From Cornus controversa (Eukaryota; Streptophyta; Magnoliopsida; Cornales; Cornaceae), in assembly GCA_026545225.1 (NCBI GenBank), contig CM048845.1:107830533-107894532 (forward strand): DNA of 64,000 bases, written 5' to 3'. The position numbers and the translations under genes are program-made. Numbering within the stretch: the stretch's first letter is position 1; the number at the start of each line of letters is the position of its first letter. Below are positions 37,812 through 50,800 of the stretch, one piece after another. Below the pieces are notes generated by a model, which was not told the DNA's origin, did no database searches, and saw only the letters and a list, made by a program, of their open reading frames with translations.

Positions 37812-39042
37812 ATTTTTTTAACCAAAAGTCCATATATGCGATACATGTCACATAAGGTATATACAACAATTCATGCAATTTAAATCATGCATCAATTTAA
37901 ATCAAGGATTATATCTCAAATTTCATTTAATCATAATAACATAAAAACATCTACTTTATGTCATTAACATGAAATTAAATTTGCAATGAAAGATACAACG
38001 CACACCCCCTACCTCAATTTGGAGTGAGAACTCCAAAAATCTCCAATTTCATCCCAAGAGTATTCGCCAATCTCGCTATCACAACACTTCCTGCCAAGTC
38101 CAATTCACCATTATTGCCAGCCCAATTAAATTGTTGCCCCGGACTTTGACCTAAATTAAATACCAAGGCCAATGCTAATTGCCAAAAACCCGATCCGTGG
38201 CTAAACCAACACCAATCCTTGAAACCCAATTTATCAAACTAAGCCTCAACCAAACACAAAGTTAGCCCAATTAAATTGGAAGCCAACCCAACCCCAATTT
38301 CAGCCCAATTACTTGCTCCATTACTTAATCATACATCAAGCCAAATCTTCCAATACAACCCAATTGTCCAGTCCATGTAACCAGCCCATGATCAAAACCA
38401 TGTTGGCCCAATTTAATTAGGCCCAAGAATAATCACATTCAGCCCACTACCTTGGTTGCCCAACATTTCAGTCCAATTCTAAATCAATTGCAAATCAACC
38501 CAAATTCAAGTCCAACCCATACAAAACCACCACCATGGCCCAAACAACCCCTGTCATGAGTTCAACCCAGACACCACCCGAGCTTCCTTCAAGCCCGAGA
38601 CCACCGTGTTCCACCACACCTCAACCCGCTGAAGCTGCCACCGGCCAGCACCTATAGCCGAGCCAACCACCAGCCAGCCGAGAGACCCACCATTTAATCC
38701 CTCAGCCGAACCACCTTAGCCCACCGTTCGAGCTGTTGAACCCAAGTCAACCATGAATAACCATCCTCAAGTCACACCAAACACAACCCATAACAGTCGA
38801 GTACCCAGCTTGTGGAACCACCTTGTCGCCGCCGTTCATGGCCGTACCCAGCTACGGCACAACGACCTTGCTCCATTTTCAGCGTCAGCAACCTCACCGC
38901 CATTGAAGACCCATTGCTAGGAGCCTCCAAACTCGCCGAAACCGTGACCCTCTTTCCCTTCCTCGGCCGAACCACCTCACAACCGCAGTCAAGGCTCACC
39001 GAAACAGACCCAACACAGTTTGAGCATCATCACCTTCATCCT

Positions 39043-39260
39043 CTCAATTTCTCTCTCTAGAAACCCTCTCTCTCTCTCTAGACTTCACTCTTTCTCTCTC
39101 TACTTTCTTCTATTTCTCTCTCTCAAGCTCTCGGTCTCTCTTCTTCTTCTTCTTGGCTTCATCTTCTCTCTCTCTCTCTCGAGCTTTCTGTCTCTAAAAC
39201 TTTCTCTCTCTCTAGCTTTCTCTTCTTCCTTCTTTTCTCCTTTTTCTTCTTTTCTTTTTC
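39043..39260. repeat. (CT)n-rich tract in the outer LTR
   Basis: Repeated TCTCTCTCTC blocks interspersed with TTCTTCTTCTT. On the LTR's own strand it is a GA-rich region about 450-670 bp from the LTR start. Confidence 0.75.
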
Positions 39261-39364
39261 CTCTCGGCCGAACCACTCACTTGGTCTCTTTTGTCTTTTA
39301 TTTTGAATTATCATTCTTTCCTTTTGCTGTACACCACTCATTCTCACCACCCAAAATTTGGTCC

Positions 39365-39625
39365 ACATGTTCTATATATACTTATATACATACACATAAT
39401 ACCCACATGTGCATAAATACATCTCTCTCTACACATGCATAACTACATACACGTATTTCCATATATTATAACTACATACTAATATAACCACTATATATAT
39501 ATATATCACTCTCCACGATATATATATAATCTCATTTATATATATATACCTACATCCTCCACTTATATATACATAAATCCATATATGTATATACACACCA
39601 TCCATATATATATATATATATCCAC
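39365..39625. repeat. TA-rich microsatellite cluster at the end of the outer LTR
   Basis: Alternating ATATATAT runs separated by short CA and CT-containing blocks (39490-39505, 39521-39549, 39605-39621). Confidence 0.75.
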
Positions 39626-39711
39626 ACCTTTTCGAAATCAATTAATTCAAAAAAAAGAAACCCGGTCCAAAATTTTACCCGGAACCGGTCAAAAATAATC
39701 CGGTCCTTACA

Positions 39712-42700
39712 TTGTTTTTGAAACAGAGGGGGTAATATGATGATTTAACATCATTATAATAATAGTAATAATATTAATTTTGAAAGGGGTAAAAAAATAT
39801 AGTTTTAAAAACATAGAGTAAGAAGATTTTGGAACATTGAGATAAAAAGATAAATTTTGAAAGAGGGAGTTGAATTTGAAGATATTTTAAAAGGGGAATA
39901 AAACTATAGATTTTCAATCAGGGAGTTACAACGAGGATTTCGCAACAAGGAGTTAAAACTATTATTGGATCTCTTTCTCGATAGTTTATGGGAGAAATTT
40001 TATATCCATAGGGGCATTGTTGACATTTTGGGCATATTGAGAGGTTGAGGGCCTTATTTGGTCCTTATTTTTGAAATTAGGAGGGGTAAAAGGATAACTT
40101 TGAATAGGGTGGTAAAAGATTGATTTTTAAACATTGAGGTAAAATGATGATTAGTTCTCTACTTTGATACATTTATGAGATAAATTGTACTTCCATTGGG
40201 GACATTTTTTAATTTTGGACAAATCGAGAAATTGAGGGCCCTATTCGGTCCTTGTTTTTGAAACAGAGAGGGGTAAATAGGATAACTTTGAACAAGGATG
40301 AAAAAGAATGATATTCAAACATTAGAACAGAGAGTACGATGTAGATTTTGCAAGAGGGAGTTAAAAATATCATTAGTTCTTTTTTTTGATAGGTTATGAG
40401 AAAAATTATAAATCCATGTTTGTAAAAATATCATAAGTTAAAAAAGAATGTTGGCATTTTTGACATATTGAGTGGTTGAGGGCTATCTTTGTTATTGAAA
40501 TAGAAGAGTAATAGAATGATTTGAATCGTTATAGTAAAAAGATCATAGAGAGGTTATCGGCCCTATTTGGTCTTTGTTTTTGAAATGCGGAGGGGTAATA
40601 GGTTGATATCAAATCGTTATGATAATAATAATATTAATTTCGAATGGAGTCTAAAAAAGATAGTTTTACAAACATAGAGTAAAAAGATTTTGGAACATTG
40701 AGATAAAAAGATAATTTTTGAAAGAGGGAGTTGAATTTGAAGGTATTTTAAACGGGGAATAAAACTATAGTTTTGCAAACACGGAGCAACAACAAGGATT
40801 TTGCAACACGGAGTTAAAACTATCATTGGAGCTTTTTTTTGATAGTTTAGGGGAGAAATTGTATATCCATGGGGACATTGTTGACATTTTGGGTTTATTG
40901 AGAAGTTGAGGGCCCTATTTGGTCCTTATTTTTGAAATTAGGAGGGGGTAAATGGATAACTCTGAATAGGGTGGTAAAAGAATAATTTTTAAACATTGAG
41001 GTAAAATGATGATTAGTTCTCATTTTTGATACATTTATGAGAGAAATTGTACATCCATTGGGGACATTTTTGAAATTTTGGACATATTGAGAAATTGAGG
41101 GCCCCATTCAGTAACAGAGAGGAGTAATAGGATAACGTTGAACAGGGATGTAAAAGCATGATATTCAAACATTAGAACAGAGAGTACGATGTATATTTTG
41201 CAATAGGGAGTTAAAACTATCAATAGTTTTCTTTTTTCATAGGTTATGAGAGAAATTATATATCCATGGGGGACATTGTTGGCATTTTGGACATATTGAG
41301 TGGTTGAGGGCTGTCTTTATTTTTGAAACAGAGGGATAATAGAATGATTTGAATTGTTATAGTAAAAAGATTATTGAGAGGTTGACGGCCCTATTCGGTC
41401 TTTGTTTTTGAAATGGGTAGGGGTAATAGGACGATTTAAAATCGTTAAAATAATAATAATATTAATTTTGAAAGGGGTCTAAAAACAATAGTTTTAAAAA
41501 CGTATAGTAAGAAGATTTTCGAACATTGAGATAAAAAGATAAATTTTGAAAGTGGGAGTTGAATTTGATGATATTTTAAACGGTTAATAAAACTATAGTT
41601 TTTCAAACAGGGCATTACAACGAGGATTTTGCAACAAGGAGTTAAAACTATCACTGAATCTCTTTTTTGATAGTTTATGGGAGAAATTTTATATTCATGG
41701 GGACATTGTTGACATTTTTGGCATATTGAGAAGTTAAGGGCCCTATTTGGTCCTTATTTTTTAAATGAGGATAAAAGGATAACTTTGAGTAGGGTGGCAA
41801 AAGAATGATTTTTAAACATCGAGGTAAAATGATGATTAGTTCTCTTCTTTGATACATTTATGAGAGAAATTGTTCATCCATTGGGGACATTATTGACATT
41901 TTGGACATAATGAGAAATTGAGGTCCTTATTCTTTGTTTTTGAAACAGAGAGGGGTAATAGGATAACTTTCTACAAGGTGGTAAAAGAATGAATTTGAAA
42001 CATTAAAACAGAGAGTTACGATGTAGATTTTGCAACAGGGAGTTAAAACTATCATTAGTTCACTTTTTTGATAGGTTATGAGAGAAATTATATATCCATG
42101 GGGGACATTGTTCGCATTTTGGACATATTGAGTGGATGAGGGCTGTCTTTGATTTTGAGACAGAGGGGTAATAGAATAATTTGAATCGTTATTGTAAAAA
42201 GATTATTGAGAGGTGGACGGCCCTATTTGGTTTTTGTTTTTGAAACGGGGAGAGGTCATAGGAAGATTTAAAATTGTTATAATAATAATAATATTAATTT
42301 TGAATGGGGTCTAAAAAAGATAGTTTTATAGACATAGAGTAAGAAGATTTTGGAACATTGAGATAAAAAGATAAATTTTGAAAGGAGTTGAATTTGAAGA
42401 TATTTCAAATAGGGAATAAAACTATAGTTTTTCAACCAGGGAGATACAACGAGGATTTTGAAACAAGGAGGTAAAACTATCATTGGATCTCTTTTTTGAT
42501 AGTTTATGGGAGAAATTGTATATCCATGGGGACATTGTTGACGTTTTGGAAAAATTTAAAAGTTGAGAGCCCTATTTGGTCATTATTTTTGAAATTAGGA
42601 GGGGTAAAAGGATAACTTTTAATAGGGTGGTAAAAGAATGGTTTTTAAATATTTAGGTAAAATGGTGATTAGTTCTTTTTTTTTGACACATTTATGAGAG

Positions 42701-44899
42701 ACATTGTACATCCATTGGGGACATTATTGACATTTTGGACATATTGAGAAATTGAGGGCCCGATTTGGTCTTTGTTTTTGAAACAAAGAGGGGTAGAAGG
42801 ATAACTTTGAGCAGGGTGGTAAAAGAATGATTTTGAAACATTAAAACAGAGTGTTATGATGAAGATTTTGCAAAAGGAAGTTCAAACTATCATTAGTTCT
42901 CTTTTTTGATAGGTTATGAGAGAAATTATATATCCATGGGGGACATTGTTGGCATTTTGGACATATTGAGTGGTTGAGGGCTGTCTTTGTTTTTGAAACA
43001 AAGGGGTAATAGAATGATTTGAATCATTATAGTAAAATGGTTATTGAGAGGTTGACGGCCCCATTTGGTCTTTGTTTTTGAAACGAGGAGGGGTAATAGG
43101 AAGATTTAAAATCGTTATAATAATAAAAATAGTAATAATTTGAATGGGATCTAAAAAAGATAGTTTTACAAACATAGAATAAGAAGATTTTGGAACATTG
43201 AGATAAAAAGATAAATTTTGAAAGTGGGAGTTGAATTTTGAAGATATTTTAAACAGGGAATAAAACTATAGTTTTTCATACAGGGAGCTACAACGAGGAT
43301 TTTGCAACAAGGAGTTAAAACTATCCTTGGATCTCTTTTTTGATAGTTTATGGGAGAAATTGTATATCCGTGGGGACATTGTTGACATTTTTGGCATATT
43401 GAGAGGTTGAGGGCCTTATTTGGTCCTTATTTTTGAAATTAGGAGGGGAACTTTCGATAGGGTTGTAAAAGAATGATTTTTAAACATTGAGGTAAAATGA
43501 TGATTAGTTCTCTTCTTTGATACATTTATGAGAGAAATTGTACATCCATTGGGGAAATTATTGACAGTTTCAACATATTGAGAAATTGAGGTCCCTATTC
43601 TGTAACAGAGAGGGGTAATAGGATAACTTTGAACAGGAATGTGAAAGAATGATATTCAAACACTAGAACAGAGAGTACGATGTAGATTTTGCAACAGGTA
43701 GTTCAAACTGTCTTTAGTTCTCTTTTTTGATAGACATTGTTGGCATTTTGGACATATTGAGTGGTTGAGGGTTGTCTTTGATTTTGAGACAGAGGGGTAA
43801 TAGAATAATTTGAATCGTTATTGTAAAAAGATTATTGAGAGGTGGACGGCCCAATTTGGTTTTTGTTTTTGAAACGGGGAGAGGTCATAAGGAAGATTTA
43901 AAATTGTTATAATAATAATAATAAATTTTGAATGGGGTCTAAATAAGATAGTTTTATAAACATGGAGTAAGAAGATTTTGGAACATTGAGATAAAAAGAT
44001 AAATTTTGAAAGGAGTTGAACTTGAAGATATTTCAAACGGGGAATAAAACTATAGTTTTTCAACCAGGGAGATACAATGAGGATTTTGAAACACGGAGGT
44101 AAAACTATCATTGGATCACTTTTTTGATAGTTTATGGGAGAAATTGTATATCCGTGGGGACATTGTTGACATTTTTGGCATATTGAGAGGTTGAGGGCCT
44201 TATTTGGTCCTTATTTTTGAAATTAGGAGGGGAACTTTCAATAGGGTTGTAAAAGAATGATTTTTAAACATTGGGGTAAAATGATGATTAGTTCTTTTTT
44301 TTTTATACATTTATGAGAGAAATTGTACATCCATTGGGGACATTATTGACATTTTGGACATATTGAGAAATTGAGGTCCCTATTCTGTAACAGATAGGGG
44401 TAATAGGATAACTTTGAATAGGAATGTGAGAGAATAATATTGAAACATTAGAACAGAGAGTACGATGTAGATTTTGCAACAGGGAGTTCAAACTGTCTTT
44501 AGTTCTCTTTTTTGATAGGTTATGAGAGAAATTATATATCCATGGGGGACATTGTTGGCATTTTGGACATATTGAGTGGTTGAGGGTAAAACTATCATTG
44601 GATCTCTTTTTTGATAGTTTATGGGAGAAATTGTATATCCATGGGGACATTGTTGACGTTTTGGGAAAATTTAGAAGTTGGGGGCCCTATTTGGTCCTTA
44701 TTTTTGAAATTAGGAGGGTGTTAAAGGATAACTTTGAATAGGGTGGTAAAACAATGATTTTTAAAATTTGAGGTAAAATGATGATTAGTTGTCATTTTTG
44801 ATACATTTATGAGAGAAATTGTACATCCATTGGGGACATTATTGAAATTTTGGACATATTGAGAAATTGAGAGTCCCATTCTGTAAATGAGAACTTGAC
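39712..44899. repeat. Complex satellite, A-B-C-D ~830-bp units, right block
   Basis: A subunits start at 40559, 41387, 42219, 43057 and 43848 (spacings 828, 832, 838, 791). In the 42219 unit the parts measure A 349, B 189, C 222 and D 78 bp. All four start with a version of GGCCCTATTTGGTC..TTGTTTTTGAAA, and A, B and C share the tail TTTTTTGATA, TTTATGAGAGAAATTGTA, CCATTGGGGACATT. They therefore look like diverged copies of one ~190-220-bp ancestral monomer, with A enlarged and D shortened. The block begins at about offset 16 of an A subunit, next to the outer LTR. The last unit is 1,052 bp and is a transition to the next block. Confidence 0.95.
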
Positions 44900-47800
44900 G
44901 GCCCTATTTGGTCTTTGTTTTTGAAACGTGTAGGGGTAATAGGATGATTTAAAATCGTTATAATAATAAAATTATTAATTTTGAATGGGACCAAAAAAAG
45001 ATAGTTTTAAAAACAGAGAGAAAGAAGATTTTGGAACATTGAGATAAACAGATAAATTTTGAAAGAGGGAGTCGAATTTGAAGATATTTAAACGGGAATA
45101 AAACTATAGTTTTTCAAACAGGGAGCTACAACGAAGATTTATTAACTCGGAATTAAAACTATCATTGGATCTCTTTTTTGATAGTTTATGGGATAAATTG
45201 TAGATCCATGGGGACATTGTGGACATTTTTGGCATATTGAGAAGTTGAGGGCCCGATTTGGTCCTTATTTTTGAAATTAGGAGGGTGTTAAAGGATAACT
45301 TTGAATAGGGTGGTAAAAGAATGATTTTTAAAATTTGAGGTAAAATGATGATTAGTTGTCATTTTTGATACATTTATGAGAGAAACTGTACATCCATTGG
45401 GGACATCATTGAAATTTTGGACATATTGAGAAATTGAGAGCCCTATTCTGTAAATGAGAACTTGACGGCCCTATTTGGTCTTTGTTTTTGAAACGTGTAG
45501 GGGTAATAGGATGATTTAAAATCGTTATTATAATAAAATTATTAATTTTGAATGGGACCAAAAAAAGATAGTTTTAAAAACATAGAGAAAGAAGATTTTG
45601 GAACATTGAGATAAACAGATAAATTTTGAAAGAGGGAGTCGAATTTGAAGATATTTTAAACGGGACTAAAGCTGTAGTTTTTCAAACAGGGAGCTACAAC
45701 GAGGACTTTGCAACTCGGAATTAAAACTATCATTGGATCTCTTTTTTGATAGTTTATGGGAGAAATTGTATATCCATGGCTACATTGTTGACAGTTTGGG
45801 CATATTGAGAGGTTCAGGGCCGATTTGGTCCTTATTTTTTGAATTAGGAGGGGTAAAAGGAAAACTTTGAATAGGGTGGTAAAAGAATGATTTTCAAATA
45901 TCGAGGTAAAATGATAATTAGTTCTCTTTTTTGATACATTTATGAGAGAAATTGTACATCCATTAGGGACATTATTGAAATTTTGGACATATTGAGAAAT
46001 TGAGATCCCTATTCGGTAACAGAGAACTTGACGGCCGTATTTGGTCTTTGTTTTTGAAACGTGTAGGGGTAATAGGATGATTTAAAATCGTTATGATAAT
46101 AATATTATTAATTTTGAATGGGGTCTAAAAAAGATAGTTTTAAAAACATAGAGCAAGAAGATTTTGGAACATTGAGATAAACGGAAAAATTTTGGAAGAG
46201 GGAGTCGAATTTGAATATATTTTAAACGGGACTAAAACTATAGCTTTTCAAACAGGGAGCTACAACGAGGATTTTGCAACTCGGAATTAAAACTATCATT
46301 GGATCTCTTTTTTGATAGTTTATGGGATAAATTGTATATCCATGGGGACATTGTTGACATTTTGGCATATTGAGAAGTTGAGGGCCCGATTTGGTCCATA
46401 TTTTTGAAATTAGGAGGGTGTTAAAGGATAACTTTGAATAAGGTGGTAAAAGAATGATTTTTAAAAATTGAGGTAAAATGATGACTTGTTGTCATTTTTG
46501 ATACATTTATGAGAGAAATTGTACATCCATTGGGGACATTATTGAAATTTTGGACATATTGAGAAATTGAGAGCCCTATTCTGTAAATGACAACATGACG
46601 GCCCTATTTGGTCTTTGTTTTTGAAACGTGTAGGGGTAATAGGATGATTTAAAATCGTTAGGATAATAATATTATTAATTTTGAATGGGGTCAAAAAAAG
46701 ATAGTTTTAAAAACATAGAGCAAGAAGATTTTGGAACATTGAGATAAACGGATAAATTTTGAAACAGGGAGTCGAATTTGAAGATATTTTAAACGGGACT
46801 AAAACTATAGTTTTTCAAACAGGGAGGTACAACGAGGATTTTGCAACTCGGAATGAAAACTATCATTGGATCTCTTTTTTGATAGTTTATGAGATAAATT
46901 GTATATCCATGGGGACATTGTTGACATTTTTGGCATATTGAGAAGTTGAGGGCCCGATTTGGTCCTTATTTTTGAAATTAGGAGGGTGTTAAAGGATAAC
47001 TTTGAATAGGGTGGTAAAAGAATGATTTTTAAAAATTGAGGTAAAATGATGATTTGTTGTCATTTTTGAAACATTTATGAGAGAAATTGTACATCCATTG
47101 GGGACATTACTTAAATTTCGGATATGTTGAGAAATTTAGAGCCCTATTCTGTAACATAGAACTTGACGGCCCTATTTGGTCTTTGATTTTGAAACGTGCA
47201 GGGGTAATAGGATGATTTAAAATCGTTATGATAATAATATTAGTAATTTTGAATGGGGTCTAAAAAAGATAGTTTTAAAAACATAGAGCAAGAAGATTTT
47301 GGAACATTGAGATAAACCGATAAATTTTGAAAGATGGAGTCGAATTTGAAGATATTTTAAACGGGAATAAAACTATAGTTTTTCCAACAGGGAGCTACAA
47401 CGAGGATTTTGCAACTCGGAATTAAAACTATCATTGGATCTCTTTTTTGATAGTTTATGGGAGAAATTGTATATCCATGGGGACATTGTTGACATTTTGG
47501 GCATATTGAGAAGTTGGGGGCCCAATTTTGTCCTTATTTTTGAAATTAGGAGGGTGTTAAAGGATAACTTTGAATAGAGTGGTAAAACAATGATTTTTAA
47601 AAATTGAGGTAAAATGTTGATTAGTTGTCATTTTCGATACATTTATGAGAGAAATTGTACATCCATTGGGGACATTATTGAAATTTTGGACATATTGAGA
47701 AATTGAGAGCCCTGTTCTATAAATGAGAACTTGACGGCCCTATTTAGTCTTTGCTTTTGAAACGTGTAGGGGTAATAGGATGATTTAAAATCGTTATAAT

Positions 47801-50800
47801 AATAATATTATTAATTTTGAATGGGGTCTAAAAAAGATAATTTTAAAAACATAGAGCAAGAAGATTTTGGAACATTGAGATAAACAGATAAATTTTGAAA
47901 GAGGGAGTCGAATTTGAAGATATTTAAACGGGAATAAAACTATAGTTTTTCAAACAGGGAGCTACAACGAAGATTTATTAACTCAGAATTAAAACTATCA
48001 TTGGATCCCTTTTTTGATAGTTTATGGGATAAATTGTATATCCATGGGGACATTGTTGACATTTTTGGCATATTGAGAAGTTGAGGGCCCGATTTGGTCC
48101 TTATTTTTGAAATTAGGAGGGTGTTAAAGGATAAGTTTGAATAGGGTGGTAAAAGAATGATTTTTAAAAATTGAGGTAAAATGTTGATTAGTTGTCATTT
48201 TTGATAAACTTATGAGGGAAATTGTACATCCATTGGGTACATTATTGAAATTTTGGACATATTGAGAAATTGAGAGCCCTATTCTGTAAGAAAGAACTTG
48301 ACGGCCCTATTTGGTCTTTGTTTTTGAAACGTGCAGGGGTAATAGGTTGACTTAAAATCGTTATAATAATAATATTACTAATTTTGAATGGGGTCTAAAA
48401 AAGATAGTTTTAAAAACATAGAGCAAGAAGATTTTGGAACATTGAGATAAATAGATAAATTTTAAAGAGGGAGTCGAATTTGATGATATTTTAAACGGGG
48501 AATAAAACTATAATTTTTCAAATAGGGAGCTACAACGAGGATTTTGCAACTCGGAATTAAAACTATCATTGGATCTCTTTTTTGATAGTTTATGGGAGAA
48601 ATTGAATATCCATGGGGGGACATTGTCGACATTTTGGGCATATTGAGAAGTTGAGGGCCCATTTTGGTCGTTATTTTTGAAATTAGGAGGGTGTTAAAGG
48701 ATAACTTTCAATAGGTTGGTAAAAGAATGATTTTTAAAAATTGAGGTAAAATGATGGTTAGTTGTCAGTTTTGATACATTTATGAGAGAGATTGTACATC
48801 CATTTGGGACATTGTTGATAGTTTATGGGAGAAATTTTATATCCACGGGGACAATGTTGACATTTTGGGCATATTGAGGACCCAATTTGGTCCTTATTTT
48901 TGAAATTAGGAGGGTGTTAAAGGATAACCTTGAATAGGGTGGTAAAAGAATGATTTTCAAATATCGAGGTAAAATGATGATTAGTTCTGTTTTTTGATAC
49001 GTTTATGGGAAAAATTGTACATCCATTGGGGACATTACTGAAATTTCGGAGATATTGAGAAATTGAGAGCCCTATTCTGTAACAGAGAACTTGACGGCTC
49101 TATTTGGTCTTTGTTTTTGAAACGTGTAGGGGTAATAGGATGATTTAAAATCGTTATGATAATAATATTATTAATTTTGAATGGGGTCTAAAAAAGATAA
49201 TTTTAAAAACATAGAGCAAGAAGATTTTGGAACATGGAGATAAACGAAAAAATTTTGAAAGAGGGAGTCGAATTTGAAGATATTTTAAACGGGAATAAAA
49301 CTATAGTTTTTCAAACAGGGAGTTACAACGAGGATTTTGCAACTCGGAATTAAAACTATCATTGGATCTCTTTTTTGATAGTTTATGGGAGAAATTGTAT
49401 ATCCATGGGGAAATTGTTGACATTTTTGGCATATTGAGAAGTTGAGGACCCAATTTGGTCCTTATTTTTGAAATTAGGAAGGTGTTAAAGGATAACTTTG
49501 AATAGGGTGGTAAAATAATGATTTTTAAAAATTGAGGTAAAATGATGATTAGTTGTCATTTTTGATACATTTATGAGAGAAATTGCACAACCATTAGGGA
49601 CATTATTGAAATTTTGGACATGTTGAGAAATTGAGAGCCCTATTTGGTCTTTGTTTTTGAAACGTGTTGGGGTAATAGGATGATTTAAAATCGTTATTAT
49701 AATAATATTATTAATTTTGAATGGGGTCTAAAAAAGATGGTTTTAAAACCATAGAGCATGAAGATTTTGGAATATTGCGATAAACGGATAAATTTTGAAA
49801 GAGGGAGTCGAATTTGAAGATATTTTAAACGGGAATAAAACTATAGTTTTTCAAATAGGGAGCTACAACGAGGATTTTGCAACTCGGAATTAAAACTATC
49901 ATTGGATCTCTTTTTTGATAGTTTATGGGAGAAATTGAATATCCATGGGGACATTGTCGACATTTTGGGCATATTGAGAAGTTAAGGGCCCAATTTGGTC
50001 CCTATTTTTTAAAGTAGGAGGGTGTTAAAGGATAACTTTGAATAGGGTGGTAAAATAATGATTTTTAAAAATTGAGGTAAAATGATGATTAGTTGTCAGT
50101 TTTGATACATTTATGAGAGAGATTGTACATCCATTTGGGACATTGTTGATACATTTATGAGAGAGATTGTACATCCATTTGGGACATTGTTGATAGTTTA
50201 TGGGAGAAATTGTATATCCATGGGACAATGTTGACATTTTGGGCATATTGAGGGCCTAATTTGGTCCTTATTTTTGAAATTAGGAGGGTGTTAAAGGATA
50301 ACTTTGAATAGGGTGGTAAAAGAATGATTTTCAAATATCGAGGTAAAATGACGATTAGTTCTGTTTTTTGATACATTTATGAGAGAAATTGTACATGCAT
50401 TGTGGACATTACTGAAATTTTGGAAAAATTGAGAGCCCTATTCTGTAACAGAGAACTTCACGACCCTATTTGGTCTTTGTTTTTGAAATGTGTAGGGGTA
50501 ATAGGATGATTTAAAATCGTTATAATAATAATATTACTTATTTTGAATGGGGTCTAAAAAAGATAGTTTTAAAAACATAGAGAAAGAAGATTTTTGAACA
50601 TTGAGATAAATAGATAAATTTTAAAGAGGGAGTCGAATTTGAAGATATTTTAAACGGGGAATAAAACTATATTTTTTCAAATAGGGAGCTACAACGAGGA
50701 TTTTGCAACTCGGAATTAAAACTATCATTGGATCTCTTTTTTGATAGTTTATGGGAGAAATTTTATATCCATGGCGACATTGTTGACAGTTTGGGCATAT

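Larger units (their letters stand above)
27949..39711 (-). mobile_element. Outer LTR (minus strand), split by two nested insertions
   Basis: In plus orientation the LTR runs from TGTCAAGCCCC (27949) to CCGGTCCTTACA (39711), i.e. on its own strand TGTAAGG...TTGACA. Subtracting the inner solo LTR (28752-32477) and the copia element (33001-37811) plus one target copy each leaves about 3.2 kb, a length seen in Del/Tekay-type gypsy LTRs. The remaining pieces are 27949-28751, 32478-33000 and 37812-39711, and they are collinear with the inner LTR. The primer-binding site follows its 27949 end. The right end abuts satellite DNA. The partner 3' LTR is missing. Confidence 0.82.

Noticed and set aside
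38772-39442. Open frames on both strands over the CT-rich part of the outer LTR
   Set aside because: Low-complexity translations (Ser/Leu or Arg/Glu/Lys runs) from a polypyrimidine tract.
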